A stretch of DNA of 64,000 nucleotides from Affinundibacterium flavidum (GCF_014284175.1 NZ_JACOGA010000014.1:59236-123235); one strand, 5' to 3'; shown: positions 51,236 to 59,876, counted from the stretch's first letter. Made by a program: numbers and translations. Notes: generated by a model not told the origin, from the sequence alone.

Positions 51236-53002
51236 TTAACTGCCTGTGCGTTCTTGTTTGATCAACCATTTACCATCTTGCTTGACCATTGTGAGCGTCT
51301 TTCTGCTGCTAGCCATCAAAGCGCCAGATTGATAATTTTGCCTGAATTTGACTGTCGCGGTATTGCCATCGACATTGATACTAGGCGAGTCAATATTGAT
51401 GGCAATTTTGCCTTTGCCTTCAATTCTTGTTCGTCGTTCTTCCATCCAAGATTTGCGCGATTCGCCATTTGGCGTTTGAAAATCTTTTGCATAATGCGCC
51501 AAATAGGCTTTGGTGTTCTTTGCGCTCCAGACATTGATCCAACGTTTAATTGTTTGCGCAATTTCAGTTTGCGCTGCAGCGTTGGATTTGGCGACATGTG
51601 CTTTAGGCGACGTTGTTGTTAGCGCTATTTTACTTTCTGCTTTCGTCGCATTTTTTGCTATAGATTCCGCTTTAGGTGTTTCTTTCGTCGTGGCTTTAGC
51701 AACTTCCTGTGCTGGATCTGATTCTAATCTCGGTCCTGCAATTTGACTACTTTCCTCGAATACGATGCGCCATTGTCCTGCTTTTTTGCCCCAATATTGG
51801 CGTCGCTTGCTGGAACTGAGTCCCCGATTCGATTGAACATCCAAAATAAAATTGCTGACGATAATATCTTCTTTGCCGGGATATTTGAATTGGGAAACAT
51901 CACGTAATTTTAGACTGTTGCCTGGCTTGCCCAAAACTTGGGACGTTTTTGGAAACCAGATCGTAGCCGGTTCATTCGCTGCACTCTTGAAAGTCTTTGC
52001 ATACAATGACAATGCGACGTTAGCGTTTGTGGACGTTAGGCTTTGCTGCCAATTATCTATCAGTCGGCGCGCACTTTGTCGTTCTGCGTTCCAATTGGCA
52101 CGCGTAATAAATTCAACGCGATCACTGATAATCACTGGTGTTTTTGCGATATCAACGATGGCGGATATTTTTAAGAAATCAGGATTGGAGAGCACAACAC
52201 ATCCATCAGACGCGAGCGGTGCGCGGCTGTAGTTGGTTGACGGAACGCCGTGCAGCCAAATACCCGATCCGCCGCGACCCTTTAACTTATCCCATTCATT
52301 GGGATAATTTAAGGGAAGCGCCCCAGGCCCGTAGAAATCTGGAAGCTTGGCACCTGGTAAGCGATTGGTGATGTAATAAACACCGAGAGGGGTGCGTTGA
52401 TCGCCTTCTTTGAATTTATCCATGCCAAGTTTGCCTTGGCTGACATAATAGTCGCTCAATAATGTTGGAACGCCGCCTATGTTTTCGTATAGATACAACC
52501 TTGCACGTTTCGCGTCCATTACCAGCGAATAGCGTTGCTCATCGCTTAACTGTAGCAAGACACTAGGTACCAAATCCTTGTTTGGTTTTTCGGTAATCGC
52601 ACGCAGTCGCGCTACTGCCTCATCGTTTAAGTCTTTTAATTTATCTTGAGGAGCATTGTTTGCAGCGCCAAATCGTGTGACAGGACGCGTCCTCATCGCG
52701 ATCAGATCGCCTCGGATTAAGTGTGCTAAATGAAAGTTAGGGTAGGCGATCAAAAGCTCGTCGACTTTCGCTTGCGCCTTTCCTAGTTCATTGTTCGCCA
52801 GATGCTTGTATGCCTCGATTAAAAGCAGATCAGGATTTGGGCCAGATTTCTCAATTGGTGCTTGAATTCTATTCGGTGGATTGTTGTTCGCGTACGCGAG
52901 ATCCATTGAACCGACAATAAGTGAAACGGCTCCAGCTACTAAACATATGAATGTTCCAGCGAGCTGTAGCGCTGGAACTTTACTGCGCAATAGTAAATAC
53001 AT
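51236..53002 (-). CDS. L,D-transpeptidase (YkuD) with TPR-like region and C-terminal NTF2-like domain
   Basis: A 588-residue exported protein: signal anchor (about 10-36), TPR-like region (55-110), YkuD catalytic domain (about 155-300) with H251-G and S265-D-G-C268, then a long linker (430-475) and an NTF2/SnoaL-like domain (about 480-588). YkuD enzymes make 3-3 peptidoglycan cross-links or attach proteins to it. The last domain is nearly the same as the end of the next gene upstream. Its ATG overlaps that gene's TGA by 1 nt. Confidence 0.88.
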   Translation of the reverse strand: MYLLLRSKVPALQLAGTFICLVAGAVSLIVGSMDLAYANNNPPNRIQAPIEKSGPNPDLLLIEAYKHLANNELGKAQAKVDELLIAYPNFHLAHLIRGDLIAMRTRPVTRFGAANNAPQDKLKDLNDEAVARLRAITEKPNKDLVPSVLLQLSDEQRYSLVMDAKRARLYLYENIGGVPTLLSDYYVSQGKLGMDKFKEGDQRTPLGVYYITNRLPGAKLPDFYGPGALPLNYPNEWDKLKGRGGSGIWLHGVPSTNYSRAPLASDGCVVLSNPDFLKISAIVDIAKTPVIISDRVEFITRANWNAERQSARRLIDNWQQSLTSTNANVALSLYAKTFKSAANEPATIWFPKTSQVLGKPGNSLKLRDVSQFKYPGKEDIIVSNFILDVQSNRGLSSSKRRQYWGKKAGQWRIVFEESSQIAGPRLESDPAQEVAKATTKETPKAESIAKNATKAESKIALTTTSPKAHVAKSNAAAQTEIAQTIKRWINVWSAKNTKAYLAHYAKDFQTPNGESRKSWMEERRTRIEGKGKIAINIDSPSINVDGNTATVKFRQNYQSGALMASSRKTLTMVKQDGKWLIKQERTGS

Positions 53003-54003
53003 CAGCTACCCGAACGCTCCTGCTTAATAAGCCATTTACCGTCTTGTTTGGACAGCACCAAAGTCTTACGGCTGGCTGAGGATAAACGATCAGAGGTGTA
53101 ATATTGTTTGAATTTTACAGTCGCAACATTACCGTCAATGCTCACATGTGGATCATCAATGCGGACACCAATTTTGCCTTTTCCTTCAATTCTGGAGCGT
53201 CGATCTTCTGCCCAGGCATTTCTTGACTCACCTTTGGGCGTTTGAAAATCTTTCGCGTAATAGTTCAAGTATTTAGAGACGTTTTGCGCACTCCACGCTT
53301 TTGCCCAGGATTCAACTGTATCCAAGACATTTTCTTTGTCATTGCTTACAACAGTCGGCTTTGATGGAGCTGCTGGCGTTGCTTTGGGCTCGCTGACTTT
53401 AGCGGGAGGTGTCGCTGCCACTGTTTGGGTATTCGGGATACTTGCAATTGGTGCAGGATTGTTTGAAACCGTTTTTGGATTGGTGCCACCGGTTGTATTT
53501 CCAATCAAGTTCTTGACCAGATTGAGTTTTAGTTTGGCGGTTGAATTTCCTGAGTCAAGTTGTAAAGCTTTGTCATAAGATTGACTTGCTAATTTTGCGT
53601 ATACGTCGCCCAAATTCTCATGCGCTGTACCATAAGTCGGGTTCGTGCGTATTGCCATTTCTAAGGCTGCGCTTGCTTTTAGATATTGACCATTTGACGC
53701 GTACAGTACTGCCAGATTATTGTAAGGTTCCGGCAGTTCGGGGTAATCATCGGTAAGTTTGCTAAAAATAGTAATGGCCTCGGCAGGCTTGTTTTGTTCG
53801 GTCAAAATGATGCCCTTTAAAAAGCGCATCTGTGCATCTTTAGGACGTTGGCTTAGAACGGCATCAATTTTTTTGATTGCCTCATTTAATTGACCGGCCT
53901 TGTAAAGTTTGCTGGCATCACTTGCATCGTCTGCATGCGCAAGTGGAAGTAGTCCAATGCTTAAAATAATTGCAGCACATGCGTTTGTTATTGAGTGTCG
54001 CAT
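53002..54003 (-). CDS. Periplasmic TPR protein with C-terminal NTF2-like domain
   Basis: A 333-residue protein: signal peptide ending ...GLLPLAHADD, TPR repeats (about 25-165), a Pro/Thr/Ala-rich linker (170-220) and an NTF2-like domain (225-333) with YAKDFQTPKGESR, RIEGKGKI and KQDGKWLIKQERSGS. The same domain closes the transpeptidase gene that follows with 1-nt overlap. Both probably act together at the cell wall, the TPRs as a protein scaffold. Exact role unknown. Confidence 0.83.
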   Translation of the reverse strand: MRHSITNACAAIILSIGLLPLAHADDASDASKLYKAGQLNEAIKKIDAVLSQRPKDAQMRFLKGIILTEQNKPAEAITIFSKLTDDYPELPEPYNNLAVLYASNGQYLKASAALEMAIRTNPTYGTAHENLGDVYAKLASQSYDKALQLDSGNSTAKLKLNLVKNLIGNTTGGTNPKTVSNNPAPIASIPNTQTVAATPPAKVSEPKATPAAPSKPTVVSNDKENVLDTVESWAKAWSAQNVSKYLNYYAKDFQTPKGESRNAWAEDRRSRIEGKGKIGVRIDDPHVSIDGNVATVKFKQYYTSDRLSSASRKTLVLSKQDGKWLIKQERSGS

Positions 54004-54550
54004 AATTTAACTTAAAGTCTTTTTCAATTAATTAGAAGGTCTGGGTCGGGTGGTGCAGGCGCAGTTTAGATGCGGAAAACATCGCAATCTTTATGATAAA
54101 TTTCTATCGAAGAAAGCTTCAATCGGGATGTTTCATGAATAAACTGATCAGGCGCAATCTTAACAAATAAACTTGCAGTCGCGTTGCAGAGATTGTCATA
54201 TTGCTGCAAAAAGGTGGCAATGTGTTCTTGATTGAGACGAATTCATTCAAAGCTTCATCGAATAGAAACAAGATATTGAGATCTGGTGGCGCGGGAAGTG
54301 ATTTGATTTAGAGTGAACCCTAGAATGTTTTTTGATTTGGGATTGTGTTTAAAAACCATTGAATTCATATACTTAAAAGAAATGATTTTTGGCTAGGGAT
54401 TTTTTTGCTAGTTCAAATTTACTTGGTTTTGCACCATTATCATGTAAAATTAGCGGTTCCGCTTTGATGTTGGAGCGGCGTAGGGGCTCTCAGCTGATTC
54501 CTGAACTAAGCTTTGCATGTCTTGTTTTTTGTATTACGGAAGATCATTAA
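54004..54550. other. 547-bp gap between the TPR gene and the AlkA-like gene
   Basis: No complete gene is seen. A minus-strand stretch is listed separately. Near 54436-54490 there is an AT-rich promoter-like area (TATCATGTAAAATT) for the downstream gene. Many Burkholderiales carry cysS in this slot next to the glycosylase gene; it is not present here. Confidence 0.5.
54066..54242 (-). other. Open frame without a start codon, possible gene remnant
   Basis: Fifty-eight sense codons are open before a TAA at 54066-54068, reading about QEHIATFLQQYDNL ... SIEIYHKDCDVFRI. The composition looks protein-like but there is no usable start; an adjoining frame upstream (SLPAPPDLNILFLFDEALNEF) is open for a further 23 codons, as after a frameshift. 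It could be a remnant or chance. Confidence 0.2.
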
Positions 54551-55198
54551 ATGAATAAAAATAGTGTAGTCCGTAATGATGCATTGCAGGTTCCAGCGTA
54601 CTGGGAAAATGCGAAAATCGAATTGATGAAACGTGATCGCATCTTACGAAAATTAATTCCCCAATTCGGCGATCTATACTTACTCGGTAGAGATGATCCT
54701 TTTACGACATTAACCAGATCAATCATCGCTCAGCAAATATCTGGAGCGTCAGCAAACTTATTATGGGAAAAGTATTTGGGCGTTTGTCCTAAATCAACGC
54801 CGAACGAAGTTCTCAGTGTGGGGAAAGATCGTTTGCTCTCATGTGGCTTGTCGAAACGTAAAACCGACTATATCCTTGATTTAGCCGGACACTTTAAAGA
54901 CGGCAGTGTGCATGTCGACAAGTGGGTTGAGATGAGTGATGAAGCCGTGATTGCTGAATTAATTCAGATCCGCGGAATCAGTCGTTGGACGGCTGAGATG
55001 TTCTTGATTTTTAATTTACTTCGCCCAAATATTTTACCGCTAGATGATGCAGGCCTGATTAGTGGTATTAGCAAGAATTATTTTTCTGGGGAGCCAGTTT
55101 CACGTATTGATATTCGTGAAGTAGCGGCAAACTGGGAGCCTTGGCGTACAGTGGCCACTTGGTATATGTGGCGTAGTTTGGATGAAAAGCTAGCTTAA
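54551..55198 (+). CDS. DNA-3-methyladenine glycosylase II-like protein (AlkA family)
   Basis: A 215-residue HhH-GPD base-excision glycosylase. The hairpin is in LIQIRGISRWTAEMFLIF and the catalytic aspartate in LPLDDAGL; SIIAQQISGASA is also typical. It removes alkylated purines from DNA. It lacks the N-terminal domain of E. coli AlkA, like many short bacterial members. It precedes accA and tilS, the Burkholderiales order. Confidence 0.9.
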   Translation: MNKNSVVRNDALQVPAYWENAKIELMKRDRILRKLIPQFGDLYLLGRDDPFTTLTRSIIAQQISGASANLLWEKYLGVCPKSTPNEVLSVGKDRLLSCGLSKRKTDYILDLAGHFKDGSVHVDKWVEMSDEAVIAELIQIRGISRWTAEMFLIFNLLRPNILPLDDAGLISGISKNYFSGEPVSRIDIREVAANWEPWRTVATWYMWRSLDEKLA

Positions 55199-55200
55199 TT

Positions 55201-55209
55201 TGATACAAT
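55201..55209 (+). promoter_or_regulatory. Extended -10 promoter of accA
   Basis: TGATACAAT (TG-n-TACAAT) lies just after the glycosylase stop and 45 bp before accA. A strong AAGGAGG (55243-55249) precedes the ATG. Confidence 0.5.
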
Positions 55210-55253
55210 CAAGCTTATTTCTTTAACTCGTGTGGAATTTTTAAGGAGGCACG

Positions 55254-56228
55254 ATGACTAAAACGACATTCCTGGGATTTGAGCAATCTATTGCTGAACT
55301 CGAAACAAAAATCGAAGAATTACGTTTTGTGCAAGATGATTCGGCAGTCGATATTTCAGAAGAAATCGATCGTCTTTCGCAAAAAAGCCAAATGTTGACC
55401 AAAGATATCTATGCCAAATTAACTCCTTGGCAGGTATCGCAGATTTCGCGTCATCCACAACGTCCATACACGCTGGATTACATCTCGCAAATTTTTACTG
55501 ATTTCCATGAGTTACATGGCGACAGAGCTTTCGCAGATGATTTGGCAATTGTCGGCGGCTTGGCACGTTTTAATGGCCAGGCATGTATGGTGATTGGACA
55601 TCAAAAAGGTCGCGACACCAAAGAGCGCGCAATGCGTAATTTTGGTATGCCTAAGCCTGAAGGTTATCGTAAGGCGATGCGCCTGATGAAATTGGCGGAA
55701 AAATTCGATATTCCAGTATTTACTTTTGTCGACACGACTGGCGCTTGGCCTGGAATTGATGCTGAAGAGCGCGGTCAATCTGAAGCGATTGGACACAATT
55801 TATATGTGATGGCTGAATTGAAAGTTCCGCTGATCGCGACCATTATTGGTGAAGGCGGCTCAGGTGGCGCATTGGCATTGGCGGTGGGTGATGCTGTATT
55901 GATGCTGCAATATGCGACGTATTCTGTGATTTCCCCTGAAGGCTGTGCGTCGATTTTGTGGAAGACGTCTGAACGTGCATCTGATGCTGCCGAAGCATTG
56001 GGCTTAACTGCAAATCGTTTAAAAGCGATGGGCTTAATCGATAAAATTATTAATGAACCGCTCGGTGGCGCGCACCGTGACCCTAAGCAAATGTGTGCTT
56101 TGGTTAAACGTGCTTTGGCAGACACTTTACGTCAATTCCAAGGTATGAAAACCAAAGAGTTGCTCGCGAATCGCCATGAAAAATTAATGAGCTATGGCAA
56201 ATTTAAGGAAACTCGAGTTTCTGAATGA
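55254..56228 (+). CDS. accA: Acetyl-CoA carboxylase carboxyltransferase subunit alpha
   Basis: A 324-residue crotonase-fold subunit that, with AccD, moves the carboxyl group from biotin to acetyl-CoA to give malonyl-CoA for fatty acid synthesis. GRAFADDLAIVGGLARF, GHQKGRDTKE and IGEGGSGGALALAVGD are standard. Length as in E. coli (319). The stop overlaps the tilS start (ATGA). Confidence 0.97.
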   Translation: MTKTTFLGFEQSIAELETKIEELRFVQDDSAVDISEEIDRLSQKSQMLTKDIYAKLTPWQVSQISRHPQRPYTLDYISQIFTDFHELHGDRAFADDLAIVGGLARFNGQACMVIGHQKGRDTKERAMRNFGMPKPEGYRKAMRLMKLAEKFDIPVFTFVDTTGAWPGIDAEERGQSEAIGHNLYVMAELKVPLIATIIGEGGSGGALALAVGDAVLMLQYATYSVISPEGCASILWKTSERASDAAEALGLTANRLKAMGLIDKIINEPLGGAHRDPKQMCALVKRALADTLRQFQGMKTKELLANRHEKLMSYGKFKETRVSE

Positions 56229-57652
56229 GCGTGCCGCACTCGCAAAGTGCCAAGGAATTAGAAAAAAGTTTCTTTGCTAAACTCACTAGCATTATCCAAT
56301 CACAAAATCTCCACTGTCAGCAAACTGGGATCGCAGTTGCTTATAGTGGAGGTCTTGATTCCACAGTACTCCTGGCTTTAGCTTCTCTCTATGCTCAGCA
56401 AGAGCAAATTCCTATTTTTGCCTACCATGTAAATCATGGAATAAGCGCCAATGCTTTGGCATGGGAGACTCACTGTCAGAATGTCTGTGAGAGGCTTAGC
56501 ATCCCATTTAAAGCGCAACAAGTCTCGATTCACAATCAAGGGCAAGGCATTGAATCTGTTGCTAGAGCCGAGCGATATCGGGCTCTGGGGCAGATGTGTG
56601 AAGCTGATCACGTAGGCTTACTGCTAGTTGCACATCATCTCGAGGATCAGGCGGAAACGATGCTGATGCAATTGTTTCGTGGAACAGGATTGCGTGGCTT
56701 GGGCGGTATGGACGAATTCAATTTTGCGCCAACACTGCTTAATTCGCAAAAGGTGCTCATAGCGCGCCCACTGTTAACGGAAACGAAGAGTTGCATACAA
56801 AATTACGCGACGCAGAATCAATTGCAAAATATTGAGGACGAATCCAATGACAACGTGCTTTTCACAAGAAATGCAACTCGTCATTTGTTGATGCCGAATA
56901 TCGAGCGAATTTTTCCGCATTTTTCTGAGCGCCTGCTGCGTACTTCTATGCATACTCGTTCTGCCCAACGTCTTCTCGATGACTTGGCGAAGACAGATTT
57001 GGCAAGCTGCAGTCAAAATAATGTATTGGACCTTGCACAATTGTCGCAATTGAACGCCGATCGAGTTTCAAATGCATTTCGATTTTGGCTAAGTAGTAAT
57101 TACGTGCAGTTGCCTTCAACTTCGAAGATTGCGGAAATTCAAGCGCAATTATTTAATGCCCGCGATGATGCTAAAGTTGCGATCCGTCATGGCGAATTTT
57201 CTATCTGTCGGTACGCGTCTAGAATCTATTTAGTAGATCATCGTTTCGAGAGTTCATATCACGAAGACATTGAATACCGATGGCATGGTGAAGAACGCAA
57301 ATATTTTCCCGAATTGAAGGGTACATTACTCTTTCAACCAAGTGACTTCGGTGTTAATGCTAGGGGCTTGTCGGATATAACGATGGTCATTCGCAGGCGT
57401 GAGGGAGGGGAGCGCTTGAGGTTAGCGAAAAACAGACCCTCTAGAGATTTGAAGAGTCATTTTCAAAGCGCAAAGATTCCGTTTTGGCAACGTGAAAAAT
57501 TGCCTGTTATCTATGTTGAAAATAGATTGTTTTTTGTGGGATTGTTGGGAGTAGACGCAGCATTTTTATCAGACGAAGTTGATGAATCAAAATCGCCTGA
57601 AGACAAAATTCAATTGATTTGGCTGCCAGATGGCAGTGAACGTAAAGCTTAA
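56225..57652 (+). CDS. tilS: tRNA(Ile)-lysidine synthase TilS
   Basis: A 475-residue N-type ATP pyrophosphatase. The P-loop SGGLDST is at 41-47; the central and C-terminal TilS domains follow (VIRRREGGERLRL). It changes C34 of the CAU-anticodon tRNA-Ile to lysidine so that it reads AUA. It overlaps accA by 4 nt. Its stop codon lies in a short duplicated sequence that supplies a second in-frame stop. Confidence 0.95.
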   Translation: MSVPHSQSAKELEKSFFAKLTSIIQSQNLHCQQTGIAVAYSGGLDSTVLLALASLYAQQEQIPIFAYHVNHGISANALAWETHCQNVCERLSIPFKAQQVSIHNQGQGIESVARAERYRALGQMCEADHVGLLLVAHHLEDQAETMLMQLFRGTGLRGLGGMDEFNFAPTLLNSQKVLIARPLLTETKSCIQNYATQNQLQNIEDESNDNVLFTRNATRHLLMPNIERIFPHFSERLLRTSMHTRSAQRLLDDLAKTDLASCSQNNVLDLAQLSQLNADRVSNAFRFWLSSNYVQLPSTSKIAEIQAQLFNARDDAKVAIRHGEFSICRYASRIYLVDHRFESSYHEDIEYRWHGEERKYFPELKGTLLFQPSDFGVNARGLSDITMVIRRREGGERLRLAKNRPSRDLKSHFQSAKIPFWQREKLPVIYVENRLFFVGLLGVDAAFLSDEVDESKSPEDKIQLIWLPDGSERKA

Positions 57653-57664
57653 GTAAAGAATTAA
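57642..57664 (+). repeat. 11/12-nt duplication at the tilS stop codon
   Basis: GTAAAGCTTAA (with the TAA stop 57650-57652) is followed at once by GTAAAGAATTAA, whose TAA at 57662-57664 is in the same frame. Confidence 0.7.
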
Positions 57665-57678
57665 AATTGGAAAAAATG

Positions 57679-58407
57679 ATGACGAGACAAATTGTTTTGG
57701 ATACCGAAACGACAGGTCTCAATCCACGTTTAGGTAATCGGGTGATTGAGATTGGTTGTGTGGAGTTAGTAAATCGTAAGCTTACTGGTAATAATTTCCA
57801 TCGTTATATCAATCCTGAGCGTGATTCGGAAGAGGGCGCTTTGGCTGTTCACGGATTAACCACTGAGTTTCTAAGTGATAAGCCGATATTCGCTCAAGTT
57901 GCAGATGAATTTCTGGAGTTTGTGCGAGGTGCAGAATTGGTCATTCATAACGCCCCATTTGACATGGGATTTTTGAATGCTGAGTTTGATCGCTTAGGCT
58001 TGTCAAAGTTGGATGACTATGTGGTTGGGGTGGTGGATACCTTAGTTCAAGCTAAAGAACTGCATCCAGGCAAGCGAAACTCTTTAGATGCTTTGTGCGA
58101 TAGATATGAGATTTCGAATGCACACCGAAAATTGCATGGCGCTTTGCTTGACGCCGAGCTATTGGCAGATGTGTTTCTGGCAATGTCACGCGGTCAAAAT
58201 AGTTTTAGCATCGAAGTTGACGATGAACCTGTTGTCACTGTCGTTGAGACGATAGAGCTGACCGAGCAAGATTATGATGTGAAAATATTATTTGCTGATG
58301 ATAGCGAGCGACAAATGCATGAGGCGCTATTAGCAGATTTAGACAAGGCGACTCAAGGGGCATGTGCGTGGCAACTAGGGCTTAATGCTAATAAATCGGA
58401 TATGTAG
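57679..58407 (+). CDS. dnaQ: DNA polymerase III subunit epsilon (proofreading exonuclease)
   Basis: A 242-residue DnaQ-type 3'-5' exonuclease with ExoI D8-T-E10 (IVLDTETTG), ExoII HNAPFDMGFLN and ExoIII HGALLDAELLADV. The C-terminal 60 residues resemble the alpha-subunit-binding tail. ATG 57676 and TTG 57667 are alternative starts. In Burkholderiales dnaQ is usually beside rnhA, and tilS is followed by lysC; neither is so here, pointing to a rearranged junction. A terminator follows. Confidence 0.93.
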   Translation: MTRQIVLDTETTGLNPRLGNRVIEIGCVELVNRKLTGNNFHRYINPERDSEEGALAVHGLTTEFLSDKPIFAQVADEFLEFVRGAELVIHNAPFDMGFLNAEFDRLGLSKLDDYVVGVVDTLVQAKELHPGKRNSLDALCDRYEISNAHRKLHGALLDAELLADVFLAMSRGQNSFSIEVDDEPVVTVVETIELTEQDYDVKILFADDSERQMHEALLADLDKATQGACAWQLGLNANKSDM

Positions 58408-58556
58408 TCGATATATTAATTATTTCACTGATTAATGAGACTTTTGGTTTTTTTCGAGGCAGCACGAGCTGTACTTTGGTGTTCTCTAAGAGTCATTTTG
58501 ATGGTCTTTTGTCACTAATCGACAAAAATCCAACACAGAAAATGAAAATATTTTTT

Positions 58557-58585
58557 ATCGCCACCCTAAAGTGGCGATTTTTTTT
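58557..58585 (+). terminator. Terminator downstream of dnaQ, overlapping a sigma-28 promoter
   Basis: ATCGCCAC and GTGGCGAT (8 bp) pair around CCTAAA and are followed by seven T. The loop and right arm contain the -35 element TAAAGTGG of the first sigma-28 promoter. Confidence 0.85.
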
Positions 58586-58593
58586 GCCGTTAA
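58567..58593 (+). promoter_or_regulatory. Sigma-28 (FliA) type promoter 1 upstream of flhD
   Basis: TAAAGTGG-N11-GCCGTTAA, close to the FliA consensus TAAAGTTT-N11-GCCGATAA with correct spacing. It lies 371 bp before the flhD ATG. Confidence 0.72.
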
Positions 58594-58644
58594 TGCTTGT
58601 AAGCAAGGGTAAGAAAAAAACTTAAAAATATTTTGAATTAACCC

Positions 58645-58671
58645 TAAAGTTTTCCAAATTGCTGCCGTTAA
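58645..58671 (+). promoter_or_regulatory. Sigma-28 (FliA) type promoter 2 upstream of flhD
   Basis: TAAAGTTT-N11-GCCGTTAA: a perfect -35 and seven of eight at -10 relative to the FliA consensus, correct spacing. It lies 293 bp before the flhD ATG. Confidence 0.85.
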
Positions 58672-58814
58672 TGATTTGTAAGCTCGAAAATTTTATTGTT
58701 GGCGATGTGTCTAAGTACTTGTTTCTACTCACATTGTTGTAAATATTTGTGTATTTTTCGTGCCTTGCAATTTCAAATAAAAATCACTTAATAAAAAAGT
58801 GATTTATCTTAATT

Positions 58815-58848
58815 AATCCAATGTAGGATGAATTCCTATTGGATTTTT
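58815..58848 (+). terminator. Leader hairpin with T run upstream of flhD (possible attenuator)
   Basis: AATCCAATGTAGGA pairs with TCCTATTGGATT (12 bp, TG bulge) and is followed by TTTTTCTTG. It lies downstream of both sigma-28 promoters and 115 bp before the flhD ATG, so it could cut off transcripts in the leader. Confidence 0.6.
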
Positions 58849-58963
58849 CTTGTTTTTCCAATTTAAATTCCATCTTTCCGCCGATATACCCATTTTGGGC
58901 CAAGTACCACAATCTGTCTCACTGGCAACACATTTCGCTAGGGCAAATAAGTGGGGGTTCAAA

Positions 58964-59281
58964 ATGACACCAAATGACATGATGGCTGAAATCCGCGATG
59001 CAAATTTAAGCTACCTGATGCTCGCGCAACAAATGATTCGTGCGGACAAGGCAACAGCAATTTTCCGTCTGGGTATTAGCAAAGAGATCGCTGACTTAAT
59101 CGAGGGTATGAATAACTCTCAAATTTTGAAGTTGGCTGGCTCAAACATGATGCTTGCGCGCTTCCGCTTCGAAGATAGCTCAATTCTTTGCATGCTGACT
59201 AATTACAACAAAGAACGCAGCTTGGCACATTCTCATGCCGCGATTCTGATGGCGGGTCAAAAAGTAGAAGAAATTGTTTAA
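58964..59281 (+). CDS. flhD: Flagellar transcriptional regulator FlhD
   Basis: A 105-residue protein starting at ATG 58964 after GGGGG; the frame is open further upstream but that part is leader. Features of FlhD: MAEIRDANLSYLMLAQQMIRADK and the helix-turn-helix-like middle (EIADLIEGMNNSQILKLAGS). With FlhC it forms the hexameric master activator of class II flagellar genes. flhC follows by 43 bp. Confidence 0.95.
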   Translation: MTPNDMMAEIRDANLSYLMLAQQMIRADKATAIFRLGISKEIADLIEGMNNSQILKLAGSNMMLARFRFEDSSILCMLTNYNKERSLAHSHAAILMAGQKVEEIV

Positions 59282-59324
59282 TCATTGATTTGGTTTTTGA
59301 ATTTGAATTTAGTCGAGGTGGAAA

Positions 59325-59876
59325 ATGGCAACGAAAAGTATCGTAAATGAAGCCAATGAGATTCAATTGGCTGTTGACTTGGTCAACTTAGGTGCGCGTT
59401 TGCAATTGCTCGAATCTGAAACTTCTCTGTCAAGAGAGCGTTTGTTGAAGATTTACAAAGAGTTGAAAGGTGTTTCTCCACCAAAAGGTATGTTACCTTT
59501 TTCGACAGATTGGTTCGTTACCTGGCAGCCAAATATTCACTCTTCACTGTTTATGAATATTTTTAAATATTTGCGAGATCACGCTGATATCGATGGAATT
59601 CATGCTGTGGTAAAAGCCTATAAGTTATATCAAGAACAAATGCCAACTCCTGAAGGCGAAGAGCCGGTTTTATCTTTAACCAGAGCTTGGACCTTGGTTC
59701 GCTTTTTCGAAGGAAACATGCTTTCCTTTGTGAAGTGTCGGCAATGTGGCGGACAGTTTGTTGGTCATACCTTGGATTTGCATGATCATTACTCTTGTGG
59801 ATTGTGCCATGTACCTTCCCGCGCAGGTAAAACAAAAAAATCGCGTGCAGCAGAAGTGGAGCGGGTTTTAAATTAA
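59325..59876 (+). CDS. flhC: Flagellar transcriptional regulator FlhC
   Basis: A 183-residue zinc-binding activator. The zinc cysteines are C138, C141, C158 and C161 (CRQCGGQF ... SCGLCHVPSR), nearly the same positions as in E. coli FlhC. It makes most of the DNA contacts in FlhD4C2. Normal length. Confidence 0.96.
   Translation: MATKSIVNEANEIQLAVDLVNLGARLQLLESETSLSRERLLKIYKELKGVSPPKGMLPFSTDWFVTWQPNIHSSLFMNIFKYLRDHADIDGIHAVVKAYKLYQEQMPTPEGEEPVLSLTRAWTLVRFFEGNMLSFVKCRQCGGQFVGHTLDLHDHYSCGLCHVPSRAGKTKKSRAAEVERVLN

Larger units (their letters stand above)
58408..58963 (+). other. 556-bp regulatory region upstream of flhD
   Basis: AT-rich and without a gene. It contains the dnaQ terminator, two sigma-28-type promoters 78 bp apart and a leader hairpin with T run, all listed separately. 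The start regions of the two promoters are also alike: GCCGTTAATGCTTGTAAGC and GCCGTTAATGATTTGTAAGC. Confidence 0.7.

Noticed and set aside
58850..58963. N-terminal extension of FlhD
   Set aside because: It would add 38 residues unlike FlhD and overlap the leader; ATG 58964 follows a GGGGG ribosome binding site and gives the normal length.
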